Shown here: in pieces, positions 26,317 through 32,646 of the stretch | How positions within the stretch are numbered: the stretch's first letter is position 1 | Layout: every line of letters begins with the position of its first letter | Origin: JBFHQE01 sp041592335 | GTDB taxonomy: Bacteria > Pseudomonadota > Gammaproteobacteria > Thiohalobacterales > Thiohalobacteraceae | DNA length: 64,000 bases | Reading direction: 5' to 3' | NCBI GenBank assembly: GCA_041592335.1 | Contig: JBFHQE010000004.1 | Location: forward strand, 62,001 to 126,000 | Made by a program: the position numbers and the translations under genes | The notes under the pieces: model-generated | Database searches by the model: none | Told to the model about the DNA's origin: nothing | What the model saw: the letters and a program-made list of their open reading frames with translations, nothing else

Positions 26317-26338
26317 CCCGGCCCTTCGGGGTCGGGTT
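26317..26338. terminator. Hairpin between convergent genes of the element
   Basis: Arms CCCGGCCC and GGGTCGGG with a TTCG tetraloop, one G-T pair. It lies between the plus-strand gene ending at 26306 and the minus-strand gene ending at 26337. Confidence 0.6.
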
Positions 26339-26540
26339 AATCATCATCCTTGAATACGACCATGATGGGTAAGGCGTTCGCTTTTTCCTCAGCCTGTTGC
26401 TCTTTCAATGTCTCTTCCCAGCTTTTTTCAAAGTCTGGGCTATTCAACAGCTGTTCTATTTTCTGCGTTTCTTCCTGAATCGACAGCGCGGGCGGATCCC
26501 CGCGAAGCCTGGTGACTTTCTTATCCTTATCCTCAGCCAC
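26337..26540 (-). CDS. Small acidic hypothetical protein
   Basis: About 67 residues from a GTG at 26540 that overlaps the end of the upstream membrane gene; longer frames would run through that gene. The sequence is very charged (SWEETLKEQQAEEKANALP) and ends FKDDD. No domain is recognised. Start choice is moderately sure because the GTG-over-TGA overlap is typical of coupled phage genes. Confidence 0.5.
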   Translation of the reverse strand: MAEDKDKKVTRLRGDPPALSIQEETQKIEQLLNSPDFEKSWEETLKEQQAEEKANALPIMVVFKDDD

Positions 26541-26820
26541 GATCCCAATCCCCACCACCAGGACCCTTCTCGAACAGATAGCCAAGGCCAACAGACTCTG
26601 CCAGGTGCTCCAATGTCGCATAGGCCAGCATAGCCAGGGCAAACATCAAAATAATGCGGAATAGTGTTAGCTTACCCCGCCAGAAGTTAGATTCAGGCTC
26701 CCACATCCAAAGATAGAACCAGACCCGCTGGAAACCGTTCATTCCTGCTGTCTTACCGCCTGTGCGCTTTGATAGTCGGCTGATGTCTGAAATATTCATA
26801 TTGAGTTTAGTTAATTGCAT
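26533..26820 (-). CDS. Small membrane protein
   Basis: A 95-residue protein with one clear transmembrane helix, LFRIILMFALAMLAYATLEHL (about 50-70), after an aromatic-rich stretch (RVWFYLWMWEPESNFWRGK), and a Gly-rich tail GPGGGDWDRG. It overlaps the Rap1a/Tai-like gene upstream by ten bases and the small acidic gene downstream by eight. It belongs to the minus-strand operon at the right end of the element. Function unknown; phage superinfection-exclusion proteins often look like this, but that is speculative. Confidence 0.6.
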   Translation of the reverse strand: MQLTKLNMNISDISRLSKRTGGKTAGMNGFQRVWFYLWMWEPESNFWRGKLTLFRIILMFALAMLAYATLEHLAESVGLGYLFEKGPGGGDWDRG

Positions 26821-27167
26821 GGAAAAGTGTAGATCAACCCATGCAATAACATAAGAGCTACTGGGAAATCAGTTTCATTACCTGTCTTAGCAACTCGTAT
26901 TATTTCATCTTCCAGAATGTCGACGTAATTTTCTTTTCCAAGGCCTAAGCGATCAGGCACACAAAAAAGCGGTGAGCGGCCTTGATCTTCAAGTTGTGTA
27001 TTTGTCCAACCATACGCATCCCCTAGACCAAGAACGTACAGCTGCGTACTAACATGATCTTTTATTTCTTCGTACTTAGAGACTAATAAATCAGCATAAC
27101 AATAGTTAGACGCTGCTGTTAAAAACAGTGATGCGCAAAAAGCCTTCAACGATTTTCTTTTCAGCAC
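26811..27167 (-). CDS. Exported protein, Rap1a/Tai immunity-like
   Basis: A 118-residue protein with a signal peptide (MLKRKSLKAFCASLFLTAAS, cleavage near CYA). The mature part carries FCVPDRLGLGKENYVDILEDEI and ends ALMLLHGLIYTFPCN, which matches the pattern of the Rap1a/Tai family (Cys-Pro ... Gly ... long helix ... A-L-x-x-FPC). Those are periplasmic immunity proteins against type VI secretion amidases; related domains are also found alone. Here it stands in a mobile element without a toxin, so it may protect the host envelope. It overlaps the CsrA-like gene by seven bases. Confidence 0.55.
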   Translation of the reverse strand: MLKRKSLKAFCASLFLTAASNYCYADLLVSKYEEIKDHVSTQLYVLGLGDAYGWTNTQLEDQGRSPLFCVPDRLGLGKENYVDILEDEIIRVAKTGNETDFPVALMLLHGLIYTFPCN

Positions 27168-27358
27168 AATTCCTCCCTCGCTATTTTTATTGATGCCGGC
27201 GCATCTATTTTAATTCTGGCTACCGATCTGGTTTCTATCCAGTGTAGTTCGATCCTGATGGGTTTGTCGAATAGCTCCTGGATCGTCATGTTCGGATCCA
27301 GTGACTCATCGGGGTACAGGTAGAAAGATTCGCCTTCCTTGCGTGTGAGTGTCAGCAT
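27161..27358 (-). CDS. CsrA-like translational regulator
   Basis: A 65-residue protein starting MLTLTRKEGESFYLYPDES and ending ARIKIDAPASIKIAREELC. It is a CsrA/RsmA homologue: the N-terminal MLxLTRKxGE, the central beta strand IRIELHWIE and the C-terminal I-DAP-x-x-I-x-I-x-R-E-E-L match, with a longer loop in the middle. CsrA binds GGA motifs in mRNA leaders. The C-terminal helix is short. GGAGAAGCAAGG precedes the ATG. It is odd on a mobile element and could override host Gac/Csr control. Confidence 0.8.
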   Translation of the reverse strand: MLTLTRKEGESFYLYPDESLDPNMTIQELFDKPIRIELHWIETRSVARIKIDAPASIKIAREELC

Positions 27359-27375
27359 CCTTGCTTCTCCTATAA

Positions 27376-28134
27376 TTAATCGTTTTCAGGCCTTTTGTTA
27401 TTTTGATATACCTCACTGAGGAGACCGCCAGGGGAATCTTTGAAAACATCCATTATTTTATCTACTCCAGTATTACTTTCGTAAGCTTTAGCAAGTTCAG
27501 CAAGTCTCCCCAGATCTTGCAACCCCATGGGAAATTTACTGGAATAAACACTTGGCTGTGGTGGGGGAGTTCTCTCCAAAGCTCTCACGCGCTCCAATAT
27601 TTCCTCGAGTATTTCTCTATCAGGCCTATGTGGTTCATTTGAATGATTGGAACTTTGCAGCTTTTGCTGTGCTTCCGTTATATGACTCTCTAAATCTGGC
27701 CACCATTTCTCAAATACTTCCTTGAGTCTATCTATTGGCAAAGACCGCTCTAATGCAGTATTAATAGTATTAACTAAAGAAAAAATATCTTCTTTATCTG
27801 CTGCAGTTAGCTGGAAATCCCCTAGCGGGCTATTTAGATCAGTTTTATCAAGACCAATAAGTATAGGTGCAAATTTAGAACGGCTAACACTCTTTGAAAT
27901 CGCGCCAGCTTCAAAAAGAATCCAAGGTGACTCGTGATTATTTGGAGTAACTATACATATTCCAAAATCACAATTTTCTAATTCTGAAGCTAACTCCTGC
28001 CCCCATCGGGTTCCTTTCTCAATATCGTGCGAGAAAAAAGGTTCTACCTCTTGAAGAACATTTGGAATCCATTCAGAAAGAAAACTAGCAGTTTCTTTAC
28101 TAACTTCCCCTGACCAACTAAGAAATAATTTCAC
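27376..28134 (-). CDS. TIR-domain protein, putative anti-phage effector
   Basis: A 252-residue protein with an N-terminal TIR domain (about 1-150): MKLFLSWSGE as first strand and box 1, ENCDFGICIVTPNNHESPW as strand D, and WILFEAGAISK with Glu75 at the position of the catalytic Glu of NADase TIR domains. The rest (about 160-252) is helical, with a Pro-rich linker (RTPPPQPS). Bacterial TIR proteins cleave NAD+ or make signalling nucleotides in anti-phage defence. It starts at a GTG. It lies at the att end, where phage satellites often carry defence genes. Confidence 0.8.
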   Translation of the reverse strand: MKLFLSWSGEVSKETASFLSEWIPNVLQEVEPFFSHDIEKGTRWGQELASELENCDFGICIVTPNNHESPWILFEAGAISKSVSRSKFAPILIGLDKTDLNSPLGDFQLTAADKEDIFSLVNTINTALERSLPIDRLKEVFEKWWPDLESHITEAQQKLQSSNHSNEPHRPDREILEEILERVRALERTPPPQPSVYSSKFPMGLQDLGRLAELAKAYESNTGVDKIMDVFKDSPGGLLSEVYQNNKRPEND

Positions 28135-28320
28135 CTGCTATTCCTTTCTCTTTTTGTTCTATCCAGTGCGGGGTGACACACACTCCGTGTACCTCCCATG
28201 GACCAATTCTGGACCAACACCAGCATGAAAGTCCATTTATGCGGGCTGTTGTGGGCGTGGTAACTACCTGATAACATTAAACCGCATTAATGTGGACTAT
28301 TGGCAAAAGCGGCTAAATTT

Positions 28321-28367
28321 GGATTGCAAATCCGTGTACCTCGGTTCGACTCCGGGCCCAGCCTCCA
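28321..28367 (+). repeat. attR: 47-bp copy of the tRNA-Cys 3' end
   Basis: Exact copy of 14894-14940, running from the anticodon stem to CCA. It lacks the 5' half of a tRNA, so it is not a functional gene. It marks the right end of the integrated element. Confidence 0.95.
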
Positions 28368-28727
28368 TTTTCTTTCAAGCACTTAGCTTCTGCCCGATCA
28401 ACAAAACCCCAGGTTGGATTACAGAAGAGCTCAATGTTGTAGAAAATTGCTGCTCCCGCTTAATCTCGTGCTTTAAAGTTATTTCATTTAACGCGTTTAC
28501 CCTTCGGCAGAGAGAAGAAGCTCTCAGCAACTGCGTTATCATTACGGCTCAGGCTTGCTTCGTAGTGTTTCCCACTCAACTTTATGCGCATCTCTTTGCG
28601 TCACGAGTAACGCTATCAGTTTTCCACAAAACAAGAGGTGTGCCAAAAACAACTTACAAATCGAGTAAAGTGCGCGTTTAATTCTGACCGATTTTATCTT
28701 GAAATTAATTAAATCACACAGGTTAGT
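28368..28727. other. Intergenic region right of attR, with degenerate sequence
   Basis: About 360 bases between attR and the DsrC-like gene that ends at 28728. Apart from the IS3-like remnant described separately (about 28390-28600), I see no intact gene. Confidence 0.5.
28390..28600 (-). pseudogene. Remnant of an IS3-family transposase (C-terminus)
   Basis: Read on the minus strand, this region gives SRNDNAVAESFFSLPKGK, which matches the conserved IS3-type orfB segment ending in the catalytic Glu (usually GNCYDNAxxESFF). Further on, in other frames, comes FYNIELFCNPT, similar to the FYNxxRRH end of the transposase. There are frame breaks and a missing piece, so it is dead. It sits right next to attR. 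Confidence 0.5.
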
Positions 28728-29066
28728 TCAGCATGGAAATTCTGGAATGTTGGCGATCCTGCTTCCTTGTGTAACCAGGCCATCTGGGAATAAGTTTGAC
28801 AAATAACTCGTGCCACCTTTGATTAAAAAATATCGGCCGAGTTCATTTTGGAACTCACGCATATAGGCGGGTAAACCAACAAGAAGGTAGCGTTTACGTA
28901 AATACAATATTACTTCCCAATGATCATCATTCAAATCAATCCCTTCATTTTTTGCGAGTAAGCGGGATTTTTCTCGCGTCCAATTCTGATCAGCGAGCTC
29001 AAGAAAACGATCAGTAGAAGTTTTCTCTGATACATCACCCTTGGATGATTCGGTAATAATATTCAT
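28728..29066 (-). CDS. TusE/DsrC-family protein with a single terminal Cys
   Basis: A 112-residue protein of the DsrC/TusE family: LNDDHWEVILYLRKRYLLVGLPAYMR matches the helical core and YLSNLFPDGLVTQGSRIANIP the C-terminal segment. The inner DsrC cysteine is Ser here (QGSRIAN in place of QACKIAG), while the last residue is Cys (EFPC), like TusE, which has one C-terminal Cys. The tail could carry persulfide sulfur but not form the DsrC intramolecular disulfide. It is closely related to the one at 34039-34410. Confidence 0.82.
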   Translation of the reverse strand: MNIITESSKGDVSEKTSTDRFLELADQNWTREKSRLLAKNEGIDLNDDHWEVILYLRKRYLLVGLPAYMREFQNELGRYFLIKGGTSYLSNLFPDGLVTQGSRIANIPEFPC

Positions 29067-29174
29067 CTTATATCCTTGGATTGAATTAAAATCACTCCGC
29101 GTACCGCACTATACATCTAAAACCCAATATGTGATTCCCAGTTATTGTGCAAAGCAAACTTTATTCATACCACC

Positions 29175-29666
29175 TTAAGAGATAAATCGGAGAATGGAAA
29201 GGCATGCCAGTTTATTAAGCCAGTTTTCTCTTGATAAAAAAGGTAATTCAAGGCCGGATCGTTTATTTATCATCTGATATAGATTAATCAGCTTTTTATT
29301 TAATGGTTCATAAGACAATCCCTTGCTAATTGCGACAAATGCTTTTCTCCTGTGATTCAGGATAATTTCTGAAGCGGCAAGATTGTAAAAAACATCTCCA
29401 TTTTTCTTTTCTCTTGATGATGCGTATCTGCATAAATTAAGCCCACTGCTGTCCCCCATAACAACAAGAATATAACCATGATAGGAAGTGTATAGATTGG
29501 CGTATCGGTTATTTGCAGCCGTTACTGAATCAAGGCGGCAAAAGTAAAGTAAAGCTTTTTGGTAATCCTTATGTGCAACAGCATCTATAGCTTTTTTAAA
29601 CTCGCTAAGCTCAAGTTCATTAGTGGCTAATTCAGGCGAGGTGTAAACTTCATTTTGGCTTGGCAT
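29175..29666 (-). CDS. TPR-like hypothetical protein
   Basis: A 163-residue helical protein. AVAHKDYQKALLYFCRLDSV and DVFYNLAASEIILNHRRKAFVAISKGLSYEP fit tetratricopeptide helices. It has no signal peptide and no enzymatic motif. It lies upstream of the DsrC-like gene on the same strand, about 110 bases apart, so co-transcription is possible. The gene is AT-rich compared with the chromosome backbone, as is the rest of this stretch. Confidence 0.65.
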   Translation of the reverse strand: MPSQNEVYTSPELATNELELSEFKKAIDAVAHKDYQKALLYFCRLDSVTAANNRYANLYTSYHGYILVVMGDSSGLNLCRYASSREKKNGDVFYNLAASEIILNHRRKAFVAISKGLSYEPLNKKLINLYQMINKRSGLELPFLSRENWLNKLACLSILRFIS

Positions 29667-29879
29667 TATACGTTTAATGGCCTTCAGTAAGTGCGACCTA
29701 ATACGGTGGCATAGCTATTGAGTATGGGTTTAGTGCTTGCTCAGGCAGATACGGCGTGATGGAGTGCGGTGAATCAAAATATGCTTCACCGTACTCCTTT
29801 CGTCAGGGCTAAGCAAATCATATAAATTGATACCTTGAGATCTTCAGTATTAACTTTAATGCGTATGTTAAAATGACGA

Positions 29880-30734
29880 ATGCGTAGTTTTTTCAAACTT
29901 CTAGACAATCGTCGTTCTTCATTAATTTGTGGTTTTGCCATGTTGTTGGCAATAACGCTGTCTTTGTTGGCTGTCTTTTTTGGGTTTGTTATCAGTTTGA
30001 GCGCTTACTTGGCAATACCTATTGTATTGGCGGGCTGGTACGGATCAAAAAGAGCTGGTTATATCGTCGCCGTTTTTTCTTCGTTTCTGTGGATTTATGT
30101 TTATTACCTGGATGTAATCACTGAAGGATTTCTATCAGATTATTTATATGCTGATTTTATGAATTTGATCGCATATTTTATTCTGGCATTATTGATTACC
30201 CGTTTTCGTGGTTTTCACCGAGAAGAGAAACGGGCTGCTGACACCGATAAGCTTACAGGTGCATTAAATCACAGAGGTTTTTATGCTGAATTCGCCAATG
30301 AAGTAATTCGTTCCGCAAGGTATGGACATACATTCTCACTCGCTTATATCGATATTGATGACTTCAAGTTAATTAACGATAAACTTGGCCATAATATTGG
30401 CGATGACGTTCTTATCAAAACAGTTCGAATTCTTCAATCATCATTGCGCTCCACTGATAGCGTTTCCAGGATTGGCGGGGACGAGTTCGCTTGTCTGTTA
30501 CCTGAAACCGGCTACGAAGAAGCAAACTTGGCTTTAATCAAGCTGCGTGACAAGCTTTCAGAAAAAATAGGGGCGCCAGGTGTAATGGTAAATTACAGCA
30601 TTGGTCTGGTTACCTTCGAGAGGCCGCCGGATGATGTTAAGCAGGCTATGGCTGCGGCAGATAAAATGATGTATTCAGTAAAAAACAATAAGAAAAATGG
30701 TATTTCATCATGTGTTTGGCGAAGTGAAAAATAA
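29880..30734 (+). CDS. Membrane diguanylate cyclase (GGDEF)
   Basis: A 284-residue protein: about four transmembrane helices in residues 15-110 (starting LICGFAMLLAITLSLLAVFF), then a GGDEF domain (about 120-280). The active site reads RIGGDEFACLLPE, complete, and the substrate-binding DIDDFKLINDKLGHNIGD is present, so it should make cyclic di-GMP. No RxxD inhibitory site is evident in the usual place (five residues before GGDEF reads D-S-V-S-R). It is divergent from the TPR gene. The signal sensed through the membrane domain is unknown. Confidence 0.9.
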   Translation: MRSFFKLLDNRRSSLICGFAMLLAITLSLLAVFFGFVISLSAYLAIPIVLAGWYGSKRAGYIVAVFSSFLWIYVYYLDVITEGFLSDYLYADFMNLIAYFILALLITRFRGFHREEKRAADTDKLTGALNHRGFYAEFANEVIRSARYGHTFSLAYIDIDDFKLINDKLGHNIGDDVLIKTVRILQSSLRSTDSVSRIGGDEFACLLPETGYEEANLALIKLRDKLSEKIGAPGVMVNYSIGLVTFERPPDDVKQAMAAADKMMYSVKNNKKNGISSCVWRSEK

Positions 30735-30851
30735 CAGTTATGTTATCAAACAGCTAGGTTACGGCGGCACTCTCCTGCAATGATTATCAGGCGGCCTATC
30801 GAATTAATCTGTATGCTGTGATCCTATGGAGCCGAATGGAAGGATTCTTTA

Positions 30852-31640
30852 ATGTGGTTACGCACCACCTGCAATCTAACATTTAACATCACGGAAGCAG
30901 CACATTTTGTCCTGATGCTTCGTCCTCGAAGTGGTGCACAGCAATGGATTTCCCGCGAGGAATACAGACTCGAGCCGAGTGTTCCCGTATTCGAATTCAC
31001 AGATAGTTATGGAAATCTATGTCAACGTCTCATCGCACCATTGGGTACCTTCGAGGTATATACCAGTGCCGATGTAATGACTGCTGATCAGGTTGATAAG
31101 GCAACTGGCGCACCATTTGTTGAAATTCAGAATTTGCCTGATGCGGTGCTTAGCTATCTGCTTCCCAGTCGCTATTGTGAGTCAGATCGTTTTAATCAAA
31201 TGGCGAAGGAAATTTCAGCTGATCAGAGGATGGGCTACAATCAAGTAGCAGCTATCGTAAAGTGGTTGCGGAACAATGTCACATTTAGCTCCGATAGCAG
31301 TGAGATGCTGATGTCAGCTGCGGAAGTTAACGCGAGACGGGTTGGTGTCTGCCGGGATCTTGCGCACCTTGGCATAGCAATGTGCCGCAGTTTGAGTATT
31401 CCAGCGCGGATGGTGGTTGGCTATCTATACCAGCTGGAGCCCATGGACCTGCATGCCTGGTTCGAGGCGTACGTAGGCGATCGCTGGTATACATTCGACG
31501 CAACACAGGGTGAACTGAAAGGCGGGTATGTTGCTGTTGGGTACGGCCGTGATGCCGCTGATGTAGCCGTTTTTAACCAGTTTGGGCCTGCTGTATATCC
31601 CACCAAGCAAACGGTACGCGTAGAGCGCCTCAAGCGCTAG
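30852..31640 (+). CDS. Transglutaminase-like protein
   Basis: A 262-residue protein with an N-terminal beta-rich domain (about 1-110) and a C-terminal transglutaminase-like domain with the Cys-His-Asp triad: Cys in RVGVCRDLAHL, His in DLHAWFEAYV, Asp in YTFDATQG. These bacterial members are proteases or transferases of unknown substrate. It has no signal peptide, so it is cytoplasmic. A second family member follows 80 bases later (31724). Confidence 0.82.
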   Translation: MWLRTTCNLTFNITEAAHFVLMLRPRSGAQQWISREEYRLEPSVPVFEFTDSYGNLCQRLIAPLGTFEVYTSADVMTADQVDKATGAPFVEIQNLPDAVLSYLLPSRYCESDRFNQMAKEISADQRMGYNQVAAIVKWLRNNVTFSSDSSEMLMSAAEVNARRVGVCRDLAHLGIAMCRSLSIPARMVVGYLYQLEPMDLHAWFEAYVGDRWYTFDATQGELKGGYVAVGYGRDAADVAVFNQFGPAVYPTKQTVRVERLKR

Positions 31641-31723
31641 ATGATACCGGATCACCTGTGCATCGCTACTTGTGAAAGAAAAAATACTTTTCAACGGTTT
31701 TAGCTTAAGAAGAGTTGACAAAC

Positions 31724-32569
31724 ATGTTGTTCACAATCCGACATAAAACCAATTATCGCTATTCGTGCCGAGTGAGTTTTGATCCGCATCTTTTGCGCTT
31801 TCATCCACGGGATGATGGTGCACAGCGGATCATTGACCATAAGCTTGAGATCACGCCGCGACCTGCTGGACAAAATGATCATATTGATCTCGAAGGGAAC
31901 CGGGTGACACAGGTCTGGTTTGAGCAGGGAGCAGATTCTCTTGATATTGAGGTTGTCATGCAGGTTGAGACTTTACGTCTAAATGCCTTCGATTACATCC
32001 TGATGCCGGAAGCAACGGTATTACCTATCAATCATCAGCATGATGACATCTGTGCCCGAGCATATCTTGAGAGAATAGAGGCGAGTGACGCGGTAACAGC
32101 ATACGCCGCTGAACTCAGTTTGGCTGTCAATCGTGATACATTGTCTTTTCTCACGAATCTCAATCGTCGGCTATTTTCTGAATTCACCCATATACACCGC
32201 GAGTTCGGAGCACCGCAAAGTCCTGCATTTACCCTTGAGAGCCGTAGGGGTGCTTGTCGAGATCTGGCTACACTATTCGTTGATTGCTGTCGTTCTGAGG
32301 GGATAGCTGCTCGTTTCGCCAGCGGCTATCAGAAAGGCAATCTTCAGAGTACGCGGCGTCATCTGCATGCCTGGCCGGAGGTTTATTTGCCTGGTGCTGG
32401 CTGGCGAGGGTTCGACCCAACCCACGGCATAGCAATTACGGATACCCATGTGACTATTGCTGCGGCAGCGCACGCCCGCGACACCATGCCGGTAAGCGGT
32501 ATTTTTCATGGCAAGGGTGCGGTAAGCACACTGGATTATGCGATCGATATCCAGGTGAATGGGGGTTGA
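31724..32569 (+). CDS. Transglutaminase-like protein
   Basis: A 281-residue homologue of the preceding protein with the same layout: N-terminal domain (MLFTIRHKTNYRYSCRVSFD), then the triad as Cys in RRGACRDLATL, His in HLHAWPEVYL and Asp in GFDPTHG. This is the more usual form, often next to circularly permuted ATP-grasp and alpha-E genes that make a peptide-modifying set; those partners are absent here. I start at ATG 31724, the nearest in-frame ATG to an AAGAAGAG box. Confidence 0.82.
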   Translation: MLFTIRHKTNYRYSCRVSFDPHLLRFHPRDDGAQRIIDHKLEITPRPAGQNDHIDLEGNRVTQVWFEQGADSLDIEVVMQVETLRLNAFDYILMPEATVLPINHQHDDICARAYLERIEASDAVTAYAAELSLAVNRDTLSFLTNLNRRLFSEFTHIHREFGAPQSPAFTLESRRGACRDLATLFVDCCRSEGIAARFASGYQKGNLQSTRRHLHAWPEVYLPGAGWRGFDPTHGIAITDTHVTIAAAAHARDTMPVSGIFHGKGAVSTLDYAIDIQVNGG

Positions 32570-32586
32570 TACTAAGGAGTGTCTTT

Positions 32587-32646
32587 ATGCACGTAACTTT
32601 TACCTGCCCGGCCTATACGGACATAACCATGTTCTGTCAGCCATGA
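32587..32646 (+). CDS. Possible leader ORF upstream of nhaA
   Basis: A 19-codon frame (MHVTFTCPAYTDITMFCQP) with a strong TAAGGAG seven bases before its ATG. Its TGA overlaps the likely nhaA start (ATGA), while nhaA itself has no good ribosome binding site there. It may translate nhaA by coupling. Too short to be sure. Confidence 0.35.
   Translation: MHVTFTCPAYTDITMFCQP

Larger units (their letters stand above)
14894..28367 (+). mobile_element. tRNA-Cys-integrated element, putative podovirus satellite
   Basis: About 13.4 kb between two perfect 47-bp att repeats. The layout is: integrase next to the tRNA, excisionase-like DNA-binding protein, zinc-finger protein, replisome-organiser-like protein, DnaB helicase, four small proteins, three T7 gp14/15/16-like ejection proteins, a terminator, a small protein, then a minus-strand module (two small proteins, Rap1a/Tai-like exported protein, CsrA-like protein, TIR protein) up to the right att site. 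There is no terminase, portal, capsid, tail, holin or lysin gene. The reading frames are intact and tightly packed, which argues against a decayed prophage. I infer a satellite that needs a helper phage; a deleted prophage remains the alternative. Confidence 0.8.

Noticed and set aside
28321..28367. Second tRNA-Cys gene
   Set aside because: Only the 3' 47 bases are present; the acceptor 5' strand and D-arm are missing, so it is an att copy.
14894..28367. Complete prophage
   Set aside because: No capsid, portal, terminase, tail or lysis gene is found in the att-bounded interval.
28292..28681. 129-codon plus-strand frame beginning before attR
   Set aside because: It reads through the tRNA-Cys fragment and the transposase remnant, which is on the other strand; no ribosome binding site and no protein-like composition.
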